64,000 nucleotides of DNA from Saxidomus purpurata. Its lineage: Eukaryota; Mollusca; Bivalvia; Venerida; Veneridae. Shown here in pieces: positions 22,985-49,334 of the stretch. Every line of letters begins with the position of its first letter. Positions within the stretch are counted from its first letter, which is position 1. Under the pieces are notes generated by a model. That model saw only the letters and a program-made list of their open reading frames with translations, did no database searches and had not been told where the DNA came from. The translations under genes and the position numbers were made by a program. Location of the stretch: contig JAFMSR010000005.1 of assembly GCA_022818135.1 (NCBI GenBank), positions 22,419,780-22,483,779 of the forward strand, written 5' to 3'.

Positions 22985-23860
22985 TCATTATGTTTTGTCC
23001 ATACATCATTACTCTATGTGAATGCGTCATTTTGTTATGCCTGTGCCTCATTTCCTAATGTAACCGTGAAAAATACTTCGCCCCGAGCTAGATTCGAACT
23101 CGGTCCTCCAGTACCCAAAGCAGACAATCTACCACGTCGCCATAAAAGCTAGCTCAATGGCAAGGAAGTACAAGTGTCATAGTATACCTCTGCTACAATT
23201 ATGTTTAACATCATTATGTTATGATTATACATCATTACGTTATATCAATGTAACATTATGCTATGTCTATACATCATTATGTTATGTCCGTGCATCATTC
23301 CATTATGTGTATGCATCATGCATCATTTCGTTATATGTATATTATACATTATATTATGTCCTTACATTATCACGTTATGTGGATGCGTCATTATGTTATG
23401 TCTGTGCATCATTTCATTATGTGTATGTACGATTTCATTATATGCATATACATTATATTATGCCTGTACATGGTTACGTTATGTGGATGCGTCATTATAA
23501 TATGTCCGTATTTATTAAATAATCTAGGATTTAACACGTATATCATTTCATAATGTGTATGCATCGTTTCATTATGTCTATACATCATAACATTATGCTA
23601 GTAGATTATTATGTCATGTGTATACATCATATAACGTAATGATGTATAGACATAACGTAATGATGTTATACATCATGAAATGATGCACAGGCATAACATA
23701 ATGAGGCACTAATTTCACATAACGTAATGAAGCACACACATAACATAATGACGTTGTATACACATAACATAATGTACATACATAACAAAATGCTTTAATC
23801 ACATAACATAATGATTGATGCACATATCATTCATGTGTGTGGACAAAACATAATGAATAT
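22985..23860. repeat. Large imperfect palindrome made of TCATTATGTTATG units
   Basis: From about 22985 to 23620 the plus strand carries degenerate 18-25-base units of the form 'catcattatgttatgtctgtg'. From about 23632 to 23860 the units are on the other strand ('cataacataatgatg...'). The outer ends also pair: CATTATGTTTTGTCCA near 22988 and TGGACAAAACATAATG near 23841. Several overlapping open frames here are translations of the repeat. A tRNA-like block interrupts the left half at 23075-23165. Confidence 0.7.
23075..23165 (-). repeat. tRNA-derived SINE head (Pol III A/B-box-like)
   Basis: Read on the minus strand, TGGCGACGTGG resembles an A box and GAGTTCGAATC a B box about 45 bases later. 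The cloverleaf is imperfect: the T arm has a long loop and the acceptor does not pair. It looks like a tRNA-derived SINE fragment, not a working tRNA. Confidence 0.35.
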
Positions 23861-24526
23861 ACGACATCATATATTGAAAACCATTATCACTAGGCAGTAA
23901 CGGCGTTCCATAGATTTTGCTCCTTTTATACCATATTTCAAACCACTGCGCGGAAAGTCCATGAAATTTTCATGCACATCTTTTACTCACACAAAGTAAA
24001 AATGTTACTGACCAGTTAAGATTTATAACAGATAGTGATTTCAAGGTTAAATATATCATAATATCAATAACAAAATATGTCATGTTATTATAAGTGAACA
24101 GTATCAAAATGGATACAGCAGAAATAATTATTCACCTCACTGCTTTTAAAACTGACCATAAGAAATTACTAAAGAAGTTATTTAAAATGAAAACTGATAA
24201 TGAGAATAAACGAAATTAACCCATTCCTGCCACACTATAAGTAAATTATGCATGTTTGTTGTGCAAATTTGTGACACTTTAGACTTTTGATACTTATCTG
24301 TGATATAATTAATAATAATGTAAATTTGTAATAATGTCAGTCACGAAATCAATCAGTAGCGCCGGATTCCGCACGAAGATACTGGCGCACGTCGGTATAT
24401 GCCGGAGGAATGAAACGTGTTGCCCCAGTCGTGTAAGCGCTTTGAAAAGAAAATAAAGCGTCTAGAATTTGTTGTGAAATTTTTTTCCACGTGAAAAAGC
24501 TTAAAAACAATTTAAAAGTAAAAAAG

Positions 24527-39877
<15,351 letters not shown>

Positions 39878-40454
39878 GATGGCAAATATGGGCATACACT
39901 ACTGGACTGTGTTTTCTGAAAGAAGGAAACTCTTGCCTAAACACCATCATCTTATCCTCGTAATGTCTTCACTGTTAACCTACCTGTGAATCTGTTAAGA
40001 ACATGCCAGACAAAAAGATAAAGAAGACGTTGCCATGGTTATGTATAATACTGTGCAGGCTCATGGCTTATGTTAATTGTATTGTCTAGCTTCGGAGACA
40101 ACATTTTGTAGTTCAAGTGTTATGGCAGAGAATTAACTGAAGATATAATGTTTACGATTTCACCTTCACATGTACGTGATGCACTTTAACACGAAATCGA
40201 ACATTTTAAAGACTATGATAGAAAATCTAGTTTAACAAGTAAAGAAATGAAATCAAGGATTATTAATAGATTTCATGAAAGTCATTATGTAGATGAGTTG
40301 TATGTAGCAATCTTTCAAGTTGGAGACTCAGCAAAAAAGAAGGTGAATCAAGAAACATGGATTGACTTTATGCCACCAAGCAAGACACTTGAGCAGGTGT
40401 ACTTCAATCAACAGATTCCCACTCAGTGCATATGTTCAAAAATGAACCTGACAA

Positions 40455-40536
40455 AAGGGACTTTGGTGATCTACAGTGTCTGAGAAAAGGGACTTTGGTG
40501 ATCTACAGTATCTGAGGAAAGGGACTTTGGTGATCT
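40455..40536 (+). repeat. 32-bp tandem repeat, 2.5 copies, downstream of DIMT1
   Basis: 'gggactttggtgatctacag' followed by TGTCTGAGAAAA or TATCTGAGGAAA is repeated. It lies about 580 bases beyond the DIMT1 stop, possibly in its 3' UTR. Confidence 0.8.
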
Positions 40537-41570
40537 AATTTTGATACTTTTTAGTTTTAAAAGTATTTGCTGTTTAATTAAATCGATATAAAGATTGTGT
40601 TATTGAGTTATAACAGCATATAGATTTATCTTCCATAAACATCGAATTGCATGTAAAATTTCAAAGTTGGCAGATTTGATTCTACTTTTATATGTTTTAT
40701 ATGTTACAGTACTATTTTCTGTGATCGATGCTGTTTCATTGATCATCAACTTGTGCTACTGTTGTCTGAAATAGTTAATATAAGGTAGATAAATATCTTA
40801 TGACAAGACTTTTGCATAAAACAAATTTGTAATATGAATGAATATCTAACTTTTTTGTATGTTTGTGAAGCAGTTGTAATATGAAAATGTTTTAACATGA
40901 AGTGTTATATGATTTCATAAAGATGAAAGAAATGAAAACACGAAAATGTTGTTTTTTGGTGATTTCATTCCTGGAAAAATGTTATTTGTAATAAGTGTTA
41001 AATGTATTAAAATCTGCCGAAGAAATATTACAGATCCTATGACTAGTGTTCTTGCCTGAAACTTCACATGATTCTTTTCCTTCTCCAGTTGATAGTCCTG
41101 AATTTACTTCTATGTCTCTATATATAAAACTAAAGGTCATTGTCTCGGACACAGTATCACTGAAAATGGTTTCTGGGCAATAGCTTGAGATTAGCATAAT
41201 GGTAGCAAGGTACATATTTCAATTTTTGGTATATTTACAATCTAATTGTTTTGAATGTCTGTAAATTGTAATCACAAAATCTTGCTATATAAATGTACCT
41301 CGCTCTTTTTTTGTTGTATACTATTCAAGTTTGAAAAGATGACTACTTGACTTGTAGCTCATCATGAGGAATTTATATATATCTTACAACAGTTACTGGC
41401 AAAGAGTTTCAGATGGCTTTGATAACTAGCTCTCTATAAATACAGTAAAAGAGGGGGTTTGGTCTGACATGACTCTGTAGGGTCAAGTGCGGGTCTATTT
41501 ACAGGCCTATTTAAAATGTTTAAGCAATTTTAGCATAAAAATATAAAGATATTTATTTTATTCTTATTTT

Positions 41571-42635
41571 TAGCTCACCTGGCACAAAGTGCCAGAGTGA
41601 GCTATTAGGATCGCTCTCTGTCCGGGGTCCTTCGTCCGTCCGTCCGTCCATCCATCCATCCATCCACCATTTCCTTCAAACGACATCTTCTCTGAAACCA
41701 CTGGTCCAATGTTGATGAAACTTTGCAGGGATGTTCTTTGCATGAAGCTCAACCAAATTGTTCAAAGGATTCCATTCCATGCAGAACTCTGGTTGCTATG
41801 GCAACAAATAAAAAAAACTTTAAAATTTTTCTCTGAAACCACAAGGCCTAGAACTTAGATATTTGGCATGTAGCATTGTCTAGTGGACCTCTACCAAGAT
41901 TGTTCAAATTATGACCCCCAGGTAATTTACCCCGCACGGGTGGTCACTTAGTTTTGCATAGGCTAATATAGGAAAAACATTAAAAATCTTCTCTGAAACC
42001 ACAAGGCCTAGAGCTTAGATATATGGCATGTAGCATTGGCTAGTGGACCTCTACCTAGATTGTTCAAATAATGCCCCTGGGATCAAAATTGACCCCACAC
42101 AGGGGTCACTTAGTTTTGCATAGGCTATAGGAAAAACTTAAAAAATCTTCTTCTCTGAAACCACAAAGCCTAGAGCTTAGATATTTAGTATGTGTTATTG
42201 TCTAGTGGACCTATACCAAGATTGTTCAAATGATGAGCCCTGGGTCAAAATTGACCCTGCCCGGGGGGTCACTTGGTTTTACATAGGCTTATATAGGAAA
42301 AACTTAAAAAATCTTCTTCTCTGAAACCACAAGCCCTACAGCTGAGATATTTAGCATGTAGCATTGTCTAGTGGACCTTTACCAAGATTGTTCAAATCAT
42401 GACCCCCTGGTCAAAATTAATTCTTCCCGGGAGGGGGGAAAGCACTTGATTTCACATAGGATTACATAAGGAAAACTTAAAAAAAAACAACACAAGGCCG
42501 ACAGGCAGATAATAGATATTTGAAATGTTACTTAGCATTGTGTAGTGGACCTCTACGAATTATGTTAGAATCATGACCCCTTTTATTATAGCAAATGGTA
42601 GTCAGGTGAGCGATATAGGGCCATCATGGCCCATT
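41571..42635 (+). repeat. Dispersed element: CTCACCTGGCAC hairpin 5' end, GGGCCATCATGGCCC 3' end
   Basis: It begins with a hairpin (CTCACCTGGCAC-AAA-GTGCCAGAGTGAG) and GTCC/ATCC runs (41633-41667). Inside are five degenerate units of about 165 bp ('ctctgaaaccacaaggcctagagcttagatatttggcatgtagcattgtctagtggacct'). It ends GGTGAGCGATATAGGGCCATCATGGCCC. The 3' end is shared with 9310-10186 and, inverted, 57165-57645. No ORF; the mobilising machinery is unknown. Confidence 0.6.
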
Positions 42636-42659
42636 TCTTTAATCTTGTGTATCAAGTTC

Positions 42660-42855
42660 TTACAACTTTAATCAATCACTCTTGAGACTCACTCCAGATG
42701 GAGTCAATCTCGAAGAGAGAGTGAGAGAGAGGCAATGTGGAATTATGTTTGTCTTGCCAAATGACACTACCACTTAGACGCTGAAGGGGATTGAACCCAC
42801 GACCCTTCGATTCTTAGACGAACACACTACCACTGCATCTAGGCGTATTCACAAA
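42660..42855 (-). repeat. tRNA-derived SINE
   Basis: Read on the minus strand, GATGCAGTGGTAGTG (A-box region) and GTGGGTTCAATCCCC (B box) are about 35 bases apart. A body with a GAGAGAGAG-type run and 'gttgtaagaacttgatacacaag' follows. The acceptor ends do not pair well, so it is not a working tRNA. Confidence 0.5.
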
Positions 42856-43221
42856 TGTATGTTAAGATATCTATGTAGTAGATTCGCTGTTTAAACGGTT
42901 CTGTCATTATTGTTAAGTATTAATAGATGTTGGTTGTTACAAGTTTTAAGCAATCTGATGCATATTAAAAACTGGGGCCTCATAAAATAGTCCTGCAGCT
43001 GAAAACGCAGTGAATATAGGAGAATGTTGTACATAAAACGTTATATTATACTTTATAGATATTTATGGCTAGAAAGATAGACAGAATTTACTTACGTAAA
43101 TGTGTACAAGCAATGCATGGCAACAACACCATGAAATGCACACCAATACTAAATATAACCAATTGTAACACATTAATATTTGTGACATGCCATAAAAGTC
43201 ATGTATCCACGGACCTTCATA

Positions 43222-43417
43222 TATAGCATTTTGTTTACAAACAAAATCTCTTAATTATCGATCATAACAGCCTTTTTTATTGGTCACTTATCCCTTTTGT
43301 CCATTGGTCAGCTGATATATCCTTCCACGGTCAGTATATAAGTGAATTTCGCGGTTTTTCTAGCACAGTATTTGATTTGACACGTCTGTCTTTGTTTGAA
43401 TTGTAGAAAAATATTTT
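43222..43417 (+). repeat. Split direct repeat A1
   Basis: 196 bp, matching A2 (50212-50406). It contains ATTTTGTTTACAAACAAAAT, a 9-bp inverted repeat around a 2-base centre, close to the element's left end. Confidence 0.9.
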
Positions 43418-43479
43418 TTCGCGGTCTTCTCTGTGGCCGTTTTTTCTGATTTCAACCTTTTTCAGTGCGTTATTATGAC

Positions 43480-44476
43480 CAAGGTCTTTCAAATAGTATG
43501 GTCCGGAAACGAGCGTAACACGATAAATAACTTGCCTCGGATCACGTGACAAACATCCGGGTACCCGCAATTTTGGAAAAAGAAAGAAATTATTGTACTT
43601 TATATCCGATATCTCGATTTTTACCAATCAATTTGACCAACAAGAGATCCTTAATACATATATGCATTCCCTTATCATTCAAATTTATTTTTACCGATGT
43701 TCGTTTTAGGTGGATTTCGCATTGGAAAGTTGACCTCATACGAACGGGTTTTTTCCCAAATGACCAAAAGCCGAAAACCGACCTAATTTTAGCGCTTCTT
43801 TCCTACTTGCATGGTGTTCATGTGATTGATGTAACATCTTTTTCTCATAGATTTAAGTCTTATGTACGTCTGTTATGTCTTAGATTTTCTAATTTCGCCC
43901 GTATTTCAATTTTCTGGGACCATTAGATCCGTTCAAAATCTAAAAATGGCGTCAATGGTGATTTTTTTTTCGTGATACGGTGATATTTTGTGCACAGGTT
44001 TTTACTATATATTTAGGGTTAAATGATGGAAAATTGCTAATTAAAATGTAAATTAAGAGTTATTTTTGAACGGATATGAATTAGATTTTCGTTTTTTTTT
44101 TTATAACATAACGTACAGTTTTGTCAGACCAGTATCGCGAGTCAAATTAACATCAATCGCTAAAGCGCAAGACGAATAGCATGGACCGTGTTTAACTCGC
44201 GTTAAAGTAATAGTTATTTATATAGAGGTTTTATTTCACAGTTTTACAGAAAATTTCATCAGCTTTCCAATTATACCATTTGTTTTATTAAATGTGGTAT
44301 TTAAATGACACAATGACGGGCAGTTTGCAACCTACGGACAAACCAGTCTACTCGCTCGGCGTGATAAATGCACGCGTGTAACGCTTCCAGGTAAAAATCG
44401 ATACCGAGACAAGATTATCAGTACGATAAGACATTTATAGAGGGCGTTTCCGGACCATACTATTTGAAAGACCTTG
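43480..44476. mobile_element. 997-bp non-autonomous DNA transposon nested in the Ngaro-type leader
   Basis: Perfect 32-bp inverted ends, starting CAAGGTCTTTCAAATAGTAT (43480-43511) and its complement (44445-44476), are flanked by a 7-bp duplication TTATGAC (43473-43479 and 44477-44483). There is no transposase; the open frames inside start with GTG and have no coding character. The perfect ends indicate a young insertion, later than the retrotransposon it interrupts. Superfamily is unclear: a duplication of 7 rather than 8 bases is unusual for hAT-like elements. Confidence 0.8.
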
Positions 44477-44655
44477 TTATGACATTTCATAACTGGATAT
44501 TTATCAGCTGTTGAGTTTCCGCTGGGACTTTTGAGTGTCATTTGCACTGTGGAGTAACGTTGTTTATTCTTGTTTCTTGGTTGTGTTAACTTTTTCAACC
44601 AGTATGGCTGACAGGAAGTCAGAACGTTCAAAAGCTAGAACTGGATTATAAACTC

Positions 44656-44970
44656 ATGAATGAGTGTGGTTTATCTGCAGCAGCAGAATCCAGTGACCCC
44701 GTAGGGGACCTCACGTCCATCATAGATATTTCTTCGTCGACACCGAACAAGCGTCTGGTTGAGTCGGATCAAGGTATTTGTTCCGTGTCAGAGAAGAAGC
44801 GTTTGCAACAGAGGTTGCAGGATTTAGATAAGGAACAACGACGGTTACAAGATCGTAAGGAGCTTGAACTTTTGCGAAAGCAAGTTAAAGAAAGGGAAGA
44901 ACATATACAGAAATTAGAGCAGTCACTAAAATCTGACGTTTTGGGAGTTCCGGATGCAGCAGGTATTTGA
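44656..44970 (+). CDS. Gag-like protein, N-terminal part (coiled coil)
   Basis: 104 codons. The second half (KKRLQQRLQDLDKEQRRLQD and onward) has strong heptad character and is predicted to form a coiled coil. An upstream ATG at 44604 opens 15 codons in another frame, so the original start may have been there, with a small indel since. The stop (44968-44970) overlaps the next ATG as TGATG. This is the first ORF of the retrotransposon, so a structural (Gag-like) role is inferred from position. Confidence 0.6.
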   Translation: MNECGLSAAAESSDPVGDLTSIIDISSSTPNKRLVESDQGICSVSEKKRLQQRLQDLDKEQRRLQDRKELELLRKQVKEREEHIQKLEQSLKSDVLGVPDAAGI

Positions 44971-45956
44971 TGTTTCCAACAAGGATTATAAAGAAGGACA
45001 GGCGCACTAAAACACGTTTAGCTGCCAGCTTCAGCCAACCATTGATTCCCCATGCCTCTACTTCATCTGGTGATGGGTCAGTGAAATCAGGTATGAACAT
45101 TTTAACATTGAATTCCCTGCGGCAGTTACCAGGCTTAAAAAAGCAGGCAAAGAAAGAACTGGCCAAATTAGGGCTTGTAGACTCCTCTTCAGACACTACT
45201 AGCTCAGACTCTGATACAGATAGTTCGAGTTCTGATTCTACTACGGAAGACGATTCAGATAAGGAATCAAGTTCCAAGAAAAAGATTTCTAAAAAACTCA
45301 AAAAGCATAGAAAGCATATTAAGGTGAAATCTGGTATAACTTCCAAATCTTCAGATTCTGTCAAAAGTAAACAAAGATATCCGCATTCGAATTTAAGATT
45401 TGATTTTGTTAGCAGGAATATTCCTTTTGATAAGCTAGATTTTAATTTATTCATTGCGGGCGAACTCGAGATCATTTCTTCTACCAAAACAGGCAAGAAA
45501 GAGAGAGATGGTAGGCTTAAAGTATTGAAGAAGTTAATGTATCTTAACAGTTCATATGAATTTACAGTAATTAAGTCGTTGTATGCAGCAGTCTTGCGGG
45601 AAATTGAGCTGGGCCACAGTGATTGGGGGGATGACTTCCAGTATGTTGAAGCTGCAGTTTTAGCTAGACATAGGATTAAATCCAGAACCATTTTACAGGA
45701 TTCACTTCAATTTAAGCCAAAGCCCAGCTACAGTCTTCCGCAAGAGGGTGCTAGTGCGTTATCTTTAGATGAAGCCAGGGTATGGTTCTGTTCAAAGTAT
45801 CAGAGAAACAAATGTTCTCAAAAGGCTTCACATGTTATTGTTATTAAGGGCAAAAATCGGTTCGCTAAGCATATTTGTGCTACTTGTTGGCAAATGGACA
45901 AAAAAGAATTGAATCATCCAGAATGTTCTTCAGCCTGTCCACATTCCTCTACATGA
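44970..45956 (+). CDS. Gag-like protein, C-terminal part with Cys/His-rich end
   Basis: 328 codons from the ATG at 44970, which shares its A with the previous stop. A long serine/aspartate tract (SSSDTTSSDSDTDSSSSDS, near residues 73-91) is followed by a lysine-rich stretch, then a folded-looking region. The Cys/His-rich C-terminus (WFCSKYQRNKC ... HICATCWQMDKK ... HPECSSACPH) is plausibly a zinc-binding nucleic-acid module. Similar proteins occur as the first ORF of DIRS/Ngaro-like elements. Whether the two gag frames are made separately by stop-start reinitiation or arose from one frame by mutation cannot be told. Confidence 0.6.
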   Translation: MFPTRIIKKDRRTKTRLAASFSQPLIPHASTSSGDGSVKSGMNILTLNSLRQLPGLKKQAKKELAKLGLVDSSSDTTSSDSDTDSSSSDSTTEDDSDKESSSKKKISKKLKKHRKHIKVKSGITSKSSDSVKSKQRYPHSNLRFDFVSRNIPFDKLDFNLFIAGELEIISSTKTGKKERDGRLKVLKKLMYLNSSYEFTVIKSLYAAVLREIELGHSDWGDDFQYVEAAVLARHRIKSRTILQDSLQFKPKPSYSLPQEGASALSLDEARVWFCSKYQRNKCSQKASHVIVIKGKNRFAKHICATCWQMDKKELNHPECSSACPHSST

Positions 45957-45971
45957 CTTCGAGATAACATA

Positions 45972-47814
45972 TTGCCCCAGAATAAGCATGATAGAGAGAA
46001 TGATTTAGTTAATGTTTTTCTACCTTCGTTTTGTTCTCAATCTTTATGTAGGGATGACTCTAATTTCATGCAGAATGAAAATTGCTTAGTTTGCTCAAGT
46101 CTTGAAAATGAAGGTAAAATTAGTTCACAGGAAAAGATAGAAATTCATAGAAAAGTTAAGGCATCAAAGAAGTTCAATTTTGAAGGATGCAGAATTCCAG
46201 TAAACACAAAAATTAACACACGTTATGGAAAGAATGTTACATGGTTACAAAGATTTGCAGGTGTGTGATCTATTGAAATATGGATTTCCAATAGAAGTTA
46301 GATCAAACTCGGACACAGCCTTTCCTTTGTCACAGTCTTGCAAGGTCAAATATCATGCTGGGGCAAATGCATTTCCAGATCATATGATTAAATATTTAAA
46401 GAAGGAAGCTTCCTTTGGAGCAATCATGGGTCCCTTTAGTAAAGTCCCTTGAGGAGGTATGGTTATTTCACCTCTAAATACAGTTCCTAAATCCACTCCT
46501 GGTGAGCGCAGAGTCATTTTGGACTTGAGTTTTCCCAAGGATGGCACTGGTGTTAATGATTTTGTTTCTAAAGATTGGTATTTAGGTGACAAGGTGGACC
46601 TGGTATTTCCAAAGATTGATGATTTCGTGGCCTTGATTAAATCAAAGGGTTCTGGGTGTCTCATGTATAAATTAGATTTACATCGGGCTTACAAGCAAAT
46701 TTGTATTTGCCCTAGTTACAACCTGCTTGGTTTTCATTGGAGAAAACATTTATTTTTTGATACAGTTTTATCAATGGGTCTTCGGTCAGCGGCTCATATT
46801 TGCCAAAGGGTGACAAATGCCTTTGCGTTCATGATGTTCCGTTTAGGTTTAGCTGTGCTGAACTATTTAGATGATTTTGCAGGTGCGGAAAAGACTGCAG
46901 TGGCTCCTTTTGCGTTCTCTCTTATCAGAGAAATCTTCATTAAGAGTGGTTTAGATGAAGCTGTAGAAAAGGCGAGTCCCCCTTCAGAAGTTATGGTTTT
47001 TTTGGGCGTTTTATTTAACAGTAAGAAGATGACAATGGAGGTTACCGAGCAGAGGCTTGTGCAAATCAAATTTTCGATTAAAGAATGGTTATGCAAAGAA
47101 CTTATTTCCTTAAAAGACATTCAAAAATTACTTGGTAAGTTGAATTTTGTGGGTGCATGTGTTCGATCTAGCAGAGTTTTCATTAACAGGATCCTTAATT
47201 GGTTAAGGGACTGTTATCAGGCGAAGGAAAGGAATTTCAATATTCCTATTGAAGTACGGAAAGATTTAGTTTGGTGGGACAAGTTTTTACCTTTGTATAA
47301 TGGCATTTCTTTAATTGATTATGGTGATTGGTTAGAAACAGATAGTGAATTTAGCTCTGACAGCTGTTTAACTGGCTGTGGTGGAATTTGCGGTTTGAAA
47401 TTTTTTCATATCAGATTTCCGGAATTTATTCTGGAGCAGTGTCTGAGCATCACTAGTTTAGAAATGTTGACAGTCGTAGTCTGTCTAAAATTGTGGTCAG
47501 CTGAGTTGCGTAGGAAGAAAATAGTTATTCATTGTGATAACTTGGCTACTTGTATTATGATTAACACAGGAAAGTTTAGATCAAGCTTTCTGTAAAAGTG
47601 TTTACGAGAAATTTGTTTCATTGCATCACTGCATGAGTTTCAAATTAGAGCTGTTCATTAAATAAGTGAAGCAAATCGCAAAGCAGACTGTTTGTCCCGA
47701 TGGCATTTAGATACTGGTTTCCAGAGGGAATTTTTTAAACTTGCTCCTCATACTTCTTCTTTAGGTGAAATGACAGTTCATGATAGCTACTTTAAGTTTT
47801 TACATGATTGGTAA
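45972..47814 (+). pseudogene. Reverse transcriptase-RNase H of the Ngaro-type element, with breaks
   Basis: RT motifs visible: a GFPIEV approach, MVISPLNTVPK, RRVILDLSFP, YKLDLHRAYKQI, MGLRSAAHICQR, the catalytic YLDDF (about 46864-46878) and LGVLFNSKKM. Then an RNase H region with SSDSCLTGCGG, ITSLEMLTVVVCL and IHCDNLATCIMIN. Breaks: a one-base frameshift near 46222; stops at 46450-46452, 47593-47595 and 47659-47661; the final stop is at 47812-47814. The spacing of these lesions suggests decay rather than programmed recoding. The RT type, fused to RNase H and followed by a tyrosine recombinase rather than an integrase, is that of the DIRS order. Confidence 0.88.
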
Positions 47815-48783
47815 ATTTTTACCTTTCAGATATTGACTTTAGGAAAGACTTAAAGGTTTCCACAGCTTCAGCTTTTGCTGCAGGGACAAACAGAAATCTG
47901 CGTATCCAATGGGAGAGTTTTATGTTGTTCTGCCTTTATTTTAAGTTGTGTTTTTTACCGACTTCTACTGACACTCTAAAACTTTACGCACAGTTTCTCA
48001 GTAGATCATTCAAATCGGTTGATAGTATTAGGAATTATATCAGTGGAGTGAAAACGCTACATTTTACATTAGGTTATAACATAGATCATATCAATAATTA
48101 CTTGTTAAATTTGTCTCTTAAGGGCATTTCAAGACTAAAGCCTCATTCAGTCAAAAGAGCTGAACCTGTCACGTGGGACATTTTATTAAATATGTATGAT
48201 AGCCTAGATTTTTCAGACAACTCCAATTTAATTTATTGGTGTTTATTTTTATTTGCTTTTTTTTCTGGCAGCTAGAAAATCTAATTTGGTGCCAACTTCT
48301 AAGGTAGACGTCGAGAACGGGAGATTTTTAAAAACAGACTGTGTTCAGCATCATGGTCATCTCCTGTTAGTTCATTTCAACTGGTCTAAAACAATACAGT
48401 ATGGTGAAAGGGAGTTAATTTGCCCATTGTTAAGGCTTAGTGATCAGAGGTTGTGTCCTGTTTCAGCCTTTGAAAAGGTCATTGGGCTAAAAATTAAGCA
48501 TTACAAAAGAGCATTGTTTACTTTACCAGATGGATCATGTATAACTTATCATCTGTTCCAAAAGAAATTTAGAAACTGTATTAGTAGCATTGGTCTTGAT
48601 GCAAAACACTTTTCCACGCATTCATTTCGTAGAGGTTTCACAACTTTGGCCTTTAAATCGGACATTCCTGCCGAGCACATTCAGCTTTTAGGAGACTGGA
48701 AATCAGATGCCTACAAATGTTATTTGGAGTTAGATTGGTCGGATAAATTGAGAATTTTGCAAAAAATGTTTAGAGATATTTGA
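47808..48783 (+). pseudogene. Tyrosine recombinase of the Ngaro-type element, one frameshift
   Basis: The N-terminal core-binding-like half (47808-48275: RIQWESFMLFCLYF ... LKLYAQFLSRSFKSVDSIRNYISGVK) and catalytic half (48253-48783) are separated by a frameshift at a run of eight T (about 48257-48264). Catalytic residues are all visible: Arg in LAARKSN (about 48274), His and Arg in HSFRRG (about 48619-48630), His in EHIQLLGDW (about 48676) and the nucleophilic Tyr in YKCYLEL (about 48721). Such recombinases integrate the circular DNA copy of the element. No good ATG opens the N-terminal half, which begins just after the RT-RNase H end. Its TGA stop (48781-48783) is followed in the same frame by the hydrolase. 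Confidence 0.9.
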
Positions 48784-48825
48784 TTTATTAGTCTTATATC
48801 GTTCATTCTGATTACAGATATAAGA

Positions 48826-49334
48826 GTGAACATCCTGTCTGATTCAATCGCCAAACACGTTTCGGGCATACGTTTTGCAGAGACGCATCCGTTTCCAGGA
48901 ATTAACATAGCCAGACTTACGGCGAAGATAGAACATTATCCAATGCTAGTTCGAAGACCTTTCACTATAATTCATGTTATTCAAATGACATTAACTCTCT
49001 GTCTCATGATGAAATTATGAGCAACTTCAATAATTTAATTACAACAGTTAGAGCCAAATCTTCCACTCATTTGGTTTTTTCTAGTATTTTGCCCAGGCCT
49101 GTTGATTATGAATTGACTTCTGCAAAGGTTAAGCAAATTAACTCGAGTTTAAAGCAGAAATGTCTAGAACGGAAAGTTCAGTTTGTTTGTTCCTTCCGTC
49201 CATTTTATAAGTATGGGAAGCCTGTGCGGAATGTTTTTGCAGTAAGGGATGGTGGCTTACATTTAAACAATGAAGGTACACGTCGTCTGCGATTGGTTTT
49301 TATTAACACTATTGCTCATTTGCTGAAGTCTTGA
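48826..49334 (+). pseudogene. SGNH/GDSL-hydrolase-like ORF of the Ngaro-type element, broken
   Basis: It starts with VNILSDSIAKHV, corresponding to block I (usually GDS; here Ser-Asp-Ser). The middle carries an IIHV ... NDIN segment matching block III, with a one- or two-base indel near 48985-48990. The end holds RDGGLHLNNEGTRRL, with the Asp-x-x-His-type block V. The second half runs open from 49017 to 49334. It continues in the recombinase frame after a single TGA (48781-48783). SGNH hydrolases hydrolyse ester or acetyl groups. Their presence in Ngaro elements and in some CR1 elements is known to me, but their role in transposition is not established. Confidence 0.75.

Noticed and set aside
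22952..23823. Several overlapping frames rich in Cys, Tyr, Met and His
   Set aside because: They come from the TCATTATGTTATG minisatellite in all frames and both strands; not genes.
42780..42855. Possible functional tRNA gene (minus strand)
   Set aside because: A and B boxes are good but the acceptor stem does not pair and a SINE body follows; called a SINE instead.
43546..43926. 126-codon plus-strand frame
   Set aside because: It begins with GTG, lies inside the 997-bp non-autonomous transposon and has no recognisable domain.
44885..45691. 268-codon minus-strand frame
   Set aside because: It is the antisense shadow of the gag-like frame; its serine-rich part mirrors the sense-strand low-complexity tract.
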